From NCBI GenBank assembly GCA_029565915.1, contig JAKQNG010000334.1:1-48053 (forward strand): 48,053 bases of DNA. Reading direction: 5' to 3'. Shown here piece by piece: positions 1 through 7,476 of this stretch. The stretch's first letter is position 1, and each line of letters opens with the position of its first letter. A program made the position numbers and the translations under genes. The notes beneath the pieces were generated by a model. It ran no database searches, had not been told where the DNA came from, and worked only from the letters and a program-made list of their open reading frames with translations. This DNA comes from Deltaproteobacteria bacterium (lineage in GTDB: Bacteria > Myxococcota_A > Polyangia > JAAYKL01).

Positions 1-348
1 GAAGCCGGTGTGATCCGCATCGATGGTGCCGTCCGCCGAACAGAAACCCGCGGCTTCTTCTTCTATCGTCAGAGTGACTGCCACAGCTGAGTCGCTGTCG
101 GCATCGGTGTCGCTGTCGGTATCGGTGTCGCTGTCGGTATCCCCGTCGGTGTCCGCATCGCTGTCGCTGTCGGCATCGGTATCGGTGTCGCTGTCGGCAT
201 CGGTGTCGCTGTCACTGTCCGCGTCGGCATCACTGTCCGCGTCACTGTCGGTGTCGGTGTCCGGGGCTTCTTCTCCGGACGCGCCGTTGTCGTGGCAGGA
301 AATCAGCGTCGCACAGATCAGCAGGATGAAAGGAGTGGTTGATGCCAT
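1..348 (-). CDS. Asp/Ser-rich lipoprotein, N-terminal part (C-terminus beyond window)
   Basis: Starts at ATG 348 with AGGGAG six bases upstream and stays open to the window edge (116 codons). A short signal peptide ends in the lipobox LISC (Cys18), so the product should be an exported lipoprotein. Residues about 30-87 are an Asp-Ser/Asp-Thr/Asp-Ala linker encoded by hexamer-like repeats. The last visible stretch ([13 protein letters not shown], then [11 protein letters not shown]) resembles the first strands of CBM6/CBM35 carbohydrate-binding modules; that is inference from a short segment. It lies 10 bases after the PL1 lyase gene on the same strand, so the two are probably co-transcribed and both act on extracellular polysaccharide. 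The catalytic part, if any, is not visible. Confidence 0.75.
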   Translation of the reverse strand, partial: MASTTPFILLICATLISCHDNGASGEEAPDTDTDSDADSDADADSDSDTDADSDTDTDADSDSDADTDGDTDSDTDTDSDTDADSDSAVAVTLTIEEEAAGFCSADGTIDADHTGF

Positions 349-358
349 GGTCTGCTCC

Positions 359-1945
359 CTATTGCGCCAGTGCGTTGACGTATTCTTCCAGGTTCGTCCA
401 GCCGTCGCCATTGCGATCCCCGTTTCCGTCAGATGCGTCCTGCGGGTCGAGGCCCCGGGCGGATTCCCACGCATCGCTCATGCCGTCCCCGTCTGAATCG
501 GTGGGCGGCGTGCCATTGGCAACGGTGCCCACGTTGCCGGCAATCCCGTTGTCATCTTCGGTGTTGAGGATGGCGCCTGCTGTTCCATACGACAGCAGCT
601 GATCGATCAGCAGTTCATCCACGGCGTCGCGGACGATGGAGGCGCCGACGTGGTCGATGACGTGGTCGAGGGCGTCCTGTGCAGAGAGCAGGTGCGTGAC
701 CCCCGGATGGGCAAAGGGTGCGTCCATGACCGTGGCGGTCTTGTAGTCAGTCATCAGGGTGCCGTCGAGGACGCCGTTCTTGTTCGAGTCGACCCAGTTG
801 TCCGCACCGTACACATAGAATGTCGGGGTCGTGTTGGTGATATGCGAATTGGAACTGCTGGACGGTCCGTAGATGAAGTAGCTGCCCATGAGGTTGCACT
901 CGGACACGCCGCTGGTGTCTCCCATGATGTACCCGTTGGTGCCCCAGTTGTAGAGCACGCTGTTAATAAATTCGTGGGTGCCCCGCGCCTTGGGATTACG
1001 GGTTTTATTGTCAATGTAAAGAGAGCGGATCATGGACCATTTTCCGCTCTGCATGAGCCCGCCGGTGGAATGGTTCGAGTTGTTGATGCCCTGGGAGATG
1101 ATGCATTCTTGAAAGCTCAGGTTGTCGATGCCCGTCCCGTTCACGTCCAGCGTGCCGTCCCGGCCCCACGATATCGATACATGGTCGAACATGTAGTCCT
1201 GTCCCTCTGAGATGGCCACCGCGTCTTTGCCGCTGTCGCCGTTCTTGCCCATGCGCACCCGGATGTAGCGGATGATGTTGTTGCCGGAATCGCCGTTGAA
1301 TGCGATGCCGTTGCCGTAAATCGTGATGCCGCCCCCCGGCGCCGTCTGCCCGGCCACGGTGACGCTGCTGTGCACGACAATCCGTTCGGCAATGTTGATG
1401 ACGCCGCCCACATCGAAAACGACGATCCGGTTGGACTGGCTCACCGCGTCCCGGAACGACCCCGCACCGGAGTCATTCAGGTTGGTCACGTGATAAACAT
1501 CGCCGCCGCGGCCACCGGTGGTGCAGCGGCCGAACCCCTCGGCGCCGGGAAACGCCAGCTGGCAGCCCGTAAGCGGATCCTTGCTCACCACCGTGTCCGA
1601 ATCCACGTCGGTGTCTTCGTCACTCTCCGTATCCCCGTCGGTGTCGGTGTCAGTGTCACTGTCACTGTCACTGTCGGTGTCGGTGTCGGTGTCGGTATCG
1701 GTGTCGACGTCGGTATCGGTGTCGGTGTCGCTGTCGGTATCGACGTCGGTATCGACATCGGTGTCGCTGTCGGCATCGCTGTCGCCGTCCGCATCGCCAT
1801 CGACATCGGTGTCGCTGTCGGCATCGCCGTCACTGTCGCTGTCGGCATCGCCGTCACTGTCGCTGTCGGCATCGCTGCCACCCTCCCCACAAGCGGACAG
1901 AATGGCGATGAAACAGATACTCCAGAACAATTTCGAATCGGACAT
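359..1945 (-). CDS. PL1-family pectate lyase lipoprotein
   Basis: Predicted to cleave pectate by beta-elimination outside the cell. Signal peptide and lipobox LSAC (Cys19 by the ATG start) precede a linker of about 100 residues of Asp-Ser/Asp-Thr/Asp-Val. The beta-helix lyase domain begins near residue 132 with FPGAEGFGR and contains the PL1 hallmarks FDHVSISWG and RNPKARG followed by H-E-F-I-N. The C-terminus has a thrombospondin-3/dockerin-like calcium motif ([12 protein letters not shown], then [10 protein letters not shown]). AAGGAG lies nine bases before ATG 1945; a TTG one codon upstream (1948) is also possible. It is first of a minus-strand pair with the edge lipoprotein and divergent from a second PL1 gene. 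Confidence 0.88.
   Translation of the reverse strand: MSDSKLFWSICFIAILSACGEGGSDADSDSDGDADSDSDGDADSDTDVDGDADGDSDADSDTDVDTDVDTDSDTDTDTDVDTDTDTDTDTDSDSDSDTDTDTDGDTESDEDTDVDSDTVVSKDPLTGCQLAFPGAEGFGRCTTGGRGGDVYHVTNLNDSGAGSFRDAVSQSNRIVVFDVGGVINIAERIVVHSSVTVAGQTAPGGGITIYGNGIAFNGDSGNNIIRYIRVRMGKNGDSGKDAVAISEGQDYMFDHVSISWGRDGTLDVNGTGIDNLSFQECIISQGINNSNHSTGGLMQSGKWSMIRSLYIDNKTRNPKARGTHEFINSVLYNWGTNGYIMGDTSGVSECNLMGSYFIYGPSSSSNSHITNTTPTFYVYGADNWVDSNKNGVLDGTLMTDYKTATVMDAPFAHPGVTHLLSAQDALDHVIDHVGASIVRDAVDELLIDQLLSYGTAGAILNTEDDNGIAGNVGTVANGTPPTDSDGDGMSDAWESARGLDPQDASDGNGDRNGDGWTNLEEYVNALAQ
1591..1882. repeat. Low-complexity Asp-Ser/Asp-Thr coding repeat
   Basis: Imperfect 6- and 12-base repetition of GAC-AGC, GAC-ACC and GAT-GTC type codons on the minus strand, encoding the linker of the PL1 lipoprotein. 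On the plus strand the same bases read as an open Ser-Val repeat frame, which is an artefact. Comparable stretches lie at about 90-262, 25465-25640, 27541-27700, 28951-29127, 30571-30792 and 33016-33126. Confidence 0.85.
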
Positions 1946-2088
1946 CAATGCATACTCCTTGAATAGGCCGATGGCGGCGTTTCAGATGATATGTGCTCGA
2001 TGGTCCGGGAACGGGTGCCAGAAGATCATTAATTCTGAACGGGGAATCCCGTGGTAACAGAATTGTCGTGCATCGGGTCCGACCCCTG

Positions 2089-2094
2089 TATAAT
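2089..2094 (+). promoter_or_regulatory. Candidate -10 box (TATAAT) for the downstream PL1 gene
   Basis: A perfect TATAAT ends eight bases before ATG 2103, so transcription would begin at or next to the start codon. No Shine-Dalgarno sequence lies between box and start. The -35 is poor (TTGTCG at 2063, spacing 20). The inverted repeat ACGGG-GAAT-CCCGT at 2039-2052 lies upstream, between the two divergent lyase genes, and could be an operator. Confidence 0.4.
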
Positions 2095-2102
2095 GCCTTC
2101 CC

Positions 2103-4718
2103 ATGCGGTTGTTGCCGGTGACAGTCATCCTTCTGGTCGCGCTTGTCGCGGGATGCCGGGACAGTACGATTATCGCCACCGGCCATTCCCCGGCGGACAC
2201 GGATTCCATCGATTCGAATCCGGCCGGTTCGGATTCGGTGGATACGGACACCGCGCCCCTCCTGCCCCGCCTGCGGGTGGACCTCAACATGATCGGCCGG
2301 GCGGAAGACGAGACCAATGAACCGGACTACACCCCGTGGACCATCGAGAAAGCAGATACTGTGTCCCGGGATTTCGACGGCATTTCGGTGACCCTTGCGC
2401 GGACGGGCGATGCGGGCTCCTTCCTCACCACCGCCTGGTACAAGGCCGGCGTGCAACCGCCTGTACTGGCCCGTCTCGCCAATGATGGCGTCATCGTGGC
2501 GGACGGAGATGTCGGTGCGCAGATCGAAATGACCATTTCGGGGTTGCCGCAAGGAACCCACACCCTGCTCACCTGGCACAACACGGTGGACAATCCCGAC
2601 GGGATCACCTTTGCCCCCATGAATATTTCCGTGAACGGCACCACCGAAGAAGAAGCGATGGCCTTGTCCAATCGCGCCCTCACCAATACCGATGCCGCCT
2701 CGGCGTACCTGACGTTTGCGGTCGCCGACGGGGAAGACGTGGTCATCCTCTTCGCCGCGGACACGACAGCGCAGGCCACCCGTCGCAATGTGGTGCTGAG
2801 CGGATTTGAGCTGAACACGCCCGATGTCCGCCATCAGGCGACAAATCCCTTCCCGCGGAACGCGGACGAACACGTGGACGGCGATGACGGCACCGTGGAT
2901 TTGCAGTGGGAAGGCGCCGCCTCTGCCACCGTGCATCACGTGTTCTGGGGCCGGGACCGGGCCGCCGTCGAACAGGCGGACTTCGAGGCGCCGGAATACC
3001 TGGGACCCCGGACAGAAACCGCCATCGTCGCATCGGACCTGTACAGCATGGACACGTATTTCTGGCGCGTGGATGAGGAAGATGCGGAGGGTGTCATCAC
3101 CCCCGGCAACATCTGGTCCTTCCGGATTCGCCAGACCGCCTTCCCCGGAGCCGAAGGCTGGGGACGATTTGCCAGGGGCGGACGGGAAGGCGCGGTCGTG
3201 CACGTGACCAGCCTGGCGGACAGCGGCGACGGCACCCTGCGGCAGGCCGTGGAAACCGACATCGGGCCGCGCACCATCGTGTTTGACGTGGCGGGCCCCA
3301 TCCTTCTCGAATCCCCCCTGCTGGTGAATCAGCGCGCCATTACGATTGCCGGTCAGACGGCACCGGGAAAAGGAATCCTGCTGCGGGGCGCCACCTTCGG
3401 CCTTGTGGGTGCGACGGACGTCATTGTCCGCCACATGCGGGTGCGGGTCGGTGCCGGCGATACACAGGACGGCATGACCGCCGGGGTGAGCGACCACGTC
3501 ATCTTCGACCAGTGTTCCGTCAGCTGGAGCGTCAATGAAGCATTCTCTTCCAGAGGTGCGCGCCATCTGACCGTCCAGCGAACCATTATTGCCGAAGCCC
3601 TTCACATCGCCGGGCACGAGGACTTTCCCGAAGGGACGGGACACGGCTACGGCGGGAACATCGGCGGCGACATCGGCAGCTACCATCACAACCTGCTGGC
3701 CCACAACCAGACCCGGAATTTCGGCCTTGACGGCGGCCTCGACGGCAACGGGGAGTTCGCCGGTCGGTTCGATATTTTCAACAACGTGGTCTACAACTGG
3801 AACACGGGCACCTGCGGCGGCGGCGGCCATGAGGTGCAGTTCGTGAACAATTATTACCGGCCCGGCCCGGCATCGTCGGTCTTCGTGGCCCTGTCGGCAG
3901 ACTACGAAACGTTTCCAGGCACCCAGCGATACTACGTGGCCGGCAACGTGATTCCCGGCTATTTCGATGCGTCGGATCCGGATGCCGCCTGGATCGTCAC
4001 AGGCACACCGGACGGTTACGAGGCCGCCGTCGATGAACCCTTCTTTGAATCCCTGGCAACCATCCAGTCCGCGGCGGATGCATTCCGGACGGTGCTGTCC
4101 GACGCGGGGGCCGGCAATCCATTGCTGGACGACCACGACCGGCGCATCGTCGATGAAACGCGAACGGGAACCGCTGCATTTACAGGCAGTGTGTCCGGGC
4201 TGCCGGGTATTCCCGACAACGAGGCGGATGTGGGCGGATTCGAAGATTTTCCGCAGGAGACCCGCGCCGCGGACTGGGACAGCGACCGGGACGGCCTGCC
4301 CGACTGGTGGGAACGCTGGAACGGAACCCATCCCGACTCAGTCACCGGCGACTGGAGCGACGCCCACCGGGACGACGACCGGGATGGCTTCACCGCCCTC
4401 GACGACTACCTCAACTGGATGGCGGCCCCTCACGGTTTCATTGACGTGAACGACACTCTCACCGTGGACGGCGCGGAGCTGTTCCGCGGATTCACGGATT
4501 CACCGGTGTACACAGTGGTTGCCGTCTCCGGCGGTTCTGCCGCAGTGAGCGGCGCGTCCATCACCTTCACACCGGCGGCCTGTGGCCTGGCCGCCCTCTC
4601 CATCCGCGTGACCGACGAGAACGACAGCACCATGACCCGCACGGTGGGCATCTTTGTCGATTCCTCTCCGGCGGGTACCTGCACGCTGAAGCAGGACGAA
4701 AATCCCCCCGGCCCCTGA
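2103..4718 (+). CDS. Multidomain PL1-family pectate lyase lipoprotein
   Basis: 871 residues. The signal peptide has lipobox LVAGC (Cys18), followed by a short Asp-Ser/Asp-Thr spacer. Residues about 55-240 form a beta-rich N-terminal domain and about 245-345 look fibronectin-III-like (TYFWRVDE, GNIWSFRI). The lyase beta-helix starts near 347 with FPGAEGWGRFARGGREG and carries IFDQCSVSW and FNNVVYNW, as in PL1 relatives that begin with FPGAEG. A calcium-binding thrombospondin-3-like motif (DWDSDRDGLPDWWE) lies near 725, and a final Ig-like domain closes the protein. The start is set by the signal peptide; there is no Shine-Dalgarno, see the -10 box above. It is divergent from the other PL1 gene, so the two may be co-regulated. 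The substrate is inferred as pectate or a related uronan. Confidence 0.87.
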   Translation: MRLLPVTVILLVALVAGCRDSTIIATGHSPADTDSIDSNPAGSDSVDTDTAPLLPRLRVDLNMIGRAEDETNEPDYTPWTIEKADTVSRDFDGISVTLARTGDAGSFLTTAWYKAGVQPPVLARLANDGVIVADGDVGAQIEMTISGLPQGTHTLLTWHNTVDNPDGITFAPMNISVNGTTEEEAMALSNRALTNTDAASAYLTFAVADGEDVVILFAADTTAQATRRNVVLSGFELNTPDVRHQATNPFPRNADEHVDGDDGTVDLQWEGAASATVHHVFWGRDRAAVEQADFEAPEYLGPRTETAIVASDLYSMDTYFWRVDEEDAEGVITPGNIWSFRIRQTAFPGAEGWGRFARGGREGAVVHVTSLADSGDGTLRQAVETDIGPRTIVFDVAGPILLESPLLVNQRAITIAGQTAPGKGILLRGATFGLVGATDVIVRHMRVRVGAGDTQDGMTAGVSDHVIFDQCSVSWSVNEAFSSRGARHLTVQRTIIAEALHIAGHEDFPEGTGHGYGGNIGGDIGSYHHNLLAHNQTRNFGLDGGLDGNGEFAGRFDIFNNVVYNWNTGTCGGGGHEVQFVNNYYRPGPASSVFVALSADYETFPGTQRYYVAGNVIPGYFDASDPDAAWIVTGTPDGYEAAVDEPFFESLATIQSAADAFRTVLSDAGAGNPLLDDHDRRIVDETRTGTAAFTGSVSGLPGIPDNEADVGGFEDFPQETRAADWDSDRDGLPDWWERWNGTHPDSVTGDWSDAHRDDDRDGFTALDDYLNWMAAPHGFIDVNDTLTVDGAELFRGFTDSPVYTVVAVSGGSAAVSGASITFTPAACGLAALSIRVTDENDSTMTRTVGIFVDSSPAGTCTLKQDENPPGP

Positions 4719-5158
4719 CGCATCCCCTCATGCAATCGCATGACAGAAGCCTTTCGTGAGTGCGGTAGTAGCGGTCGGTGCTGCCGAAGCCGCGGTCGGC
4801 GATCACGGTGCCCCTCGCACATCCTGTGGATCGCCTCCCTGCAGCAGCACCATCAGCTCGTGCGCGGCGAGAACCGACGTACCTTCCGAACCGCTCGGCC
4901 AGCAGGGAAATCGCCCCTTCGGAGCGTGACGGCAATCATTTTCGAAGACCCAGAAACACCGCCGTTATCTCCGCGGCTATCTGTGGCGTCGGGTGACTTA
5001 CCTGCAGCCGACACCCGTCGAAACGGACGATCTCCAGCCGACTCTCGAACGCCCCTGTCCCTCGTCCTGCGGGCGACATCTCCACGTCGTCCTGCTGGCC
5101 CGACTGCATCCCTGAGAATCCATCCGGACCGGACCGTCCCTTGACAGACCGGTTGTTG
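4719..5158. other. Gene-poor stretch, possibly decayed coding DNA
   Basis: No reading frame here has a convincing start, ribosome binding site and recognisable product. On the minus strand, 4741-4815 reads GTVIADRGFGSTDRYY followed by RTHERLLS, which resembles the segment around a catalytic Asp in IS4-type DDE transposases. A neighbouring frame reads LAAHELMVLLQGGDPQDV. This would fit a frameshifted transposase remnant, but the match is short. The stretch separates the 3' ends of the PL1 gene and the aconitase gene, which converge on it. I see no clear terminator. Confidence 0.35.
4741..4815 (-). pseudogene. Possible IS4-type transposase fragment
   Basis: A short minus-strand segment with the pattern V-I-A-D-R-G-F-G-S-T-D resembles the block around an active-site Asp of IS4-family transposases. 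There is no full-length frame, no terminal inverted repeats and no target duplication that I could see. It could equally be chance. Confidence 0.2.
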
Positions 5159-7081
5159 TTACAGTCGGGTCTTGATCCAGGGCAGGCGGCCGCCGGCCTT
5201 GAGGATTTCCGCGTCCAGGGCCGAGAGGGTGTGCTTCAGCAGAGCCTTTGTTCCACGGGTGCGGTTGGACAGTGCCACGTCTTCGCGCAGGTCGCCGATG
5301 ATCAGTTCCAGGTCGTCGCCCGGTGCGATGGCGTCATAGTCCGCCGGATTGTCAAAAGTGAGGGGCACGATGCCGAAGTTCACCAGATTGGCCAGGTGGA
5401 TGCGCGCGAAGGATTTGACGATGACCGCCCTGACGCCCAGATACTTGGGGGCCAGGGCCGCGTGCTCCCGGCTGGAGCCCTGGCCGTAATTGTCGCCGCC
5501 GACGATGAAGCCGCCACCCGCTGCCAGCGCCCGCGCGGGAAATTCCGGATCCACCATTTCGAACACGTATTTTGAAATTTCGGGAATGTTGCTGCGCAGG
5601 GGCAGGATCTTTGCGCCCGCGGGCATGATGTGATCGGTGGTGATGTTGTCTTCCACCTTGAGGAGCACCGGTCCGTCCAGCGTGTTGCCGATGGGCGCAA
5701 AGCGGGGCAGGGGAGCGATGTTCGGCCCGCGGAGCACCTCCACCCGGGCGGCTTCGCTGTCGGCCACCGGAAAGATGAACAGGTTGTCGTTGACGTCGAA
5801 CTGCGCCGGAATGGACACGCGGGGACAGGGCATGCCGAGGGTCCGCGGATCCGTGAACACGCCGGTGAGGGCCGTGGCGGCAGCGGTTTCGGGGCTGACC
5901 AGATACACCTGCGCATCCCTTGTGCCGCTGCGTCCTTCGAAGTTCCGGTTGTAGGTGCGGACGGACACCGCGCCCGTGGAGGGCGCCGCGCCCATGCCAA
6001 TGCAGGCACCGCAGGCGTTTTCGAGGATGCGCACCCCCGCGTCCACCAGGGCGTTGAAGTGGCCGTCCTTCACCAGGTGGGACACCACCTGCCGGGAGCC
6101 CGGATTGAGGACCACGTGGAGGGTTGGCGCGATGGTTTTTCCCTTGAGGATTTCGGCGGCCGTCCGCAGGTCCCGCAGGGAGGAGTTGGTGCAGGAGCCG
6201 ATGCCCACCTGCTGCACGGCCATGCCGGCCAGCTCGGACACGGGCCGGACGTTTCCCGGACTGTGGGGACACGCGGCCAGGGGCACCAGATCGGACAGGT
6301 GGATGGTCATCGTTCGATCATAGACGGCGCCCGGATCGGCGCTGAGGGGCACCCATTGATCCGCGCGGTTCTCGGCCTGCAGGAACCGGCGGGTCTGCTC
6401 GTCGGAAGGAAAGATGGAGGTTGTGCAGCCCGTCTCCGTGCCCATGTTGGTGATGGTTGCCCGGTCCGTCACGGACAGGGTGTCCACGCCCGGCCCGAAG
6501 TATTCCAGCACAAAGCCCACGCCGCCCTTCACGTCGATGCGGCGCAGCACTTCGAGAATGACATCCTTGGCGCTGACCCAGTCGGGCAGGGCGCCCGTCA
6601 GCTCGATGCCCATCACCGCCGGATACTTGATGCGGAAGGGCATGCCCGCCATGGCGGCTGCTACGTCCATGCCGCCGGCGCCCATGGCCAGGGAACCCAT
6701 TCCCCCCGCGGTGGGCGTGTGGCTGTCCGAGCCGATGAGCGTGCGGCCGGGACGGGCAAAGCGCTCGATGTGCAGCTGGTGGCAGATGCCGTTGCCCGGG
6801 CGGGAAAACACGATGCCGAAGCGGTTGGCCACGGACTGCAGGTAGCGGTGGTCGTCCGCGTTGCGGAAGTCGCCCTGCAGGGTGTTGTGGTCCACGTAGC
6901 TGACGCTCAGCTCCGTGCGCACCCGGGGAACGCCGATGGCTTCGAACTGCAGGTACGCCATGGTTCCCGTGGCGTCCTGGGTGAGGGTCTGATCGATGCG
7001 CAGGGCAACTTCGTTGCCGACAACCGGGTCACCTTCCACCAGGTGGTTGCGGATGATTTTTGCGGTCAGTGTGTCTGCCAT
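5159..7081 (-). CDS. Aconitate hydratase (Aquifex-type, short form)
   Basis: Interconverts citrate and isocitrate through cis-aconitate in the TCA cycle, using a [4Fe-4S] cluster. 640 residues, in the range of the short Aquifex-type aconitases and shorter than AcnA (about 890). Family motifs include GSDSHTPTAGGMG, the cluster ligands in GIGSCTNSS and ENACGACIGMG, and in the C-terminal swivel domain DNYGQGSSREHAALAP. ATG 7081 is chosen because GGAGGA lies seven bases upstream; the reading frame extends 25 codons further without a ribosome site. It is cytoplasmic and appears monocistronic, divergent from the secretion operon. Confidence 0.92.
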   Translation of the reverse strand: MADTLTAKIIRNHLVEGDPVVGNEVALRIDQTLTQDATGTMAYLQFEAIGVPRVRTELSVSYVDHNTLQGDFRNADDHRYLQSVANRFGIVFSRPGNGICHQLHIERFARPGRTLIGSDSHTPTAGGMGSLAMGAGGMDVAAAMAGMPFRIKYPAVMGIELTGALPDWVSAKDVILEVLRRIDVKGGVGFVLEYFGPGVDTLSVTDRATITNMGTETGCTTSIFPSDEQTRRFLQAENRADQWVPLSADPGAVYDRTMTIHLSDLVPLAACPHSPGNVRPVSELAGMAVQQVGIGSCTNSSLRDLRTAAEILKGKTIAPTLHVVLNPGSRQVVSHLVKDGHFNALVDAGVRILENACGACIGMGAAPSTGAVSVRTYNRNFEGRSGTRDAQVYLVSPETAAATALTGVFTDPRTLGMPCPRVSIPAQFDVNDNLFIFPVADSEAARVEVLRGPNIAPLPRFAPIGNTLDGPVLLKVEDNITTDHIMPAGAKILPLRSNIPEISKYVFEMVDPEFPARALAAGGGFIVGGDNYGQGSSREHAALAPKYLGVRAVIVKSFARIHLANLVNFGIVPLTFDNPADYDAIAPGDDLELIIGDLREDVALSNRTRGTKALLKHTLSALDAEILKAGGRLPWIKTRL

Positions 7082-7309
7082 GGTGCTCCTCCCAGGGTGG
7101 CTGGCGGCGCCGTGCCGCACGGGCGCGGTTATCCCAGAGGCGGCCGGGGGCGACAAGGAAAAATCGGCGGTGTCAGTTCGTCATCGTCCGGCCGGCGGGC
7201 GGATGACATTTTGTCGAAAGAGGCACTGCCCTGGAATGTTTGTTGATGCGTAACTGTTCAGAATAAAAGAAGTATTCTGCGGCGGCGACAGGTGGCACGA
7301 AAATCGCTT

Positions 7310-7323
7310 CGCGGTAGTCCGCG
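7310..7323 (+). promoter_or_regulatory. Small hairpin in gspD leader
   Basis: CGCGG-TAGT-CCGCG: a five-base-pair perfect stem with a four-base loop, extendable by a T-G and a T-A pair. It is not followed by a T run, so it is not a terminator. Confidence 0.35.
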
Positions 7324-7369
7324 GAGAAGAAAAATCATGGTCCTGTCTGCCATCAATGTTTTGTTTACG

Positions 7370-7400
7370 CCGGGAGGGTTGTGTTGTACCTGCCTCCCGG
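7370..7400 (+). promoter_or_regulatory. Eight-base-pair inverted repeat in gspD leader
   Basis: CCGGGAGG and CCTCCCGG are perfect complements separated by 15 bases. As RNA this is a stable GC stem that would sequester a GGAGG-like sequence; as DNA it could bind a dimeric regulator. It sits 76 bases before the gspD start. Confidence 0.45.
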
Positions 7401-7435
7401 ACATCGGGGTTTCCCGTTCTTTCCATGGATGTGTT

Positions 7436-7453
7436 CCGGGCGGAGGCGCCCGG
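7436..7453 (+). promoter_or_regulatory. Seven-base-pair hairpin just upstream of gspD
   Basis: CCGGGCG-GAGG-CGCCCGG: a perfect stem with tetraloop GAGG, ending 23 bases before ATG 7477. The loop carries a Shine-Dalgarno-like GGAGG core, but the functional site for gspD is more likely the CTGGAG at 7466-7471. No T run follows. Confidence 0.45.
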
Positions 7454-7476
7454 CAATGTTGCGATCTGGAGTTTTC

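Larger units (their letters stand above)
7082..7476 (+). promoter_or_regulatory. Intergenic leader of the type II secretion operon
   Basis: 395 bases between the divergent aconitase and gspD. No gene was found. It holds three clean inverted repeats on the gspD side (listed separately) and an AT-richer patch at about 7235-7280 (TTGTTGATGCGTAACTGTT, then AATAAAAG) that could hold promoter elements. The hairpins lie downstream of that patch, so they would be part of a long 5' untranslated region. Confidence 0.4.

Noticed and set aside
23-496. Plus-strand Ser-Val repeat protein
   Set aside because: It is the antisense reading of the Asp-Ser linker of the minus-strand lipoprotein. Similar Ser-Val frames opposite the other linkers (for example 1518-2057 and 24121-24762) were rejected for the same reason.
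1854-4331. 825-codon minus-strand frame opposite the PL1 gene
   Set aside because: Shadow of the high-GC coding strand; no signal, domain or ribosome site, while the plus strand encodes a clear lyase.
4740-5144. 134-codon plus-strand gene between PL1 and aconitase
   Set aside because: No ribosome site, Arg/Ser/Pro-rich composition without domains, and no family likeness.
5630-7246. 538-codon plus-strand frame opposite aconitase
   Set aside because: His/Gly/Arg-rich shadow frame; the minus strand carries intact aconitase motifs.
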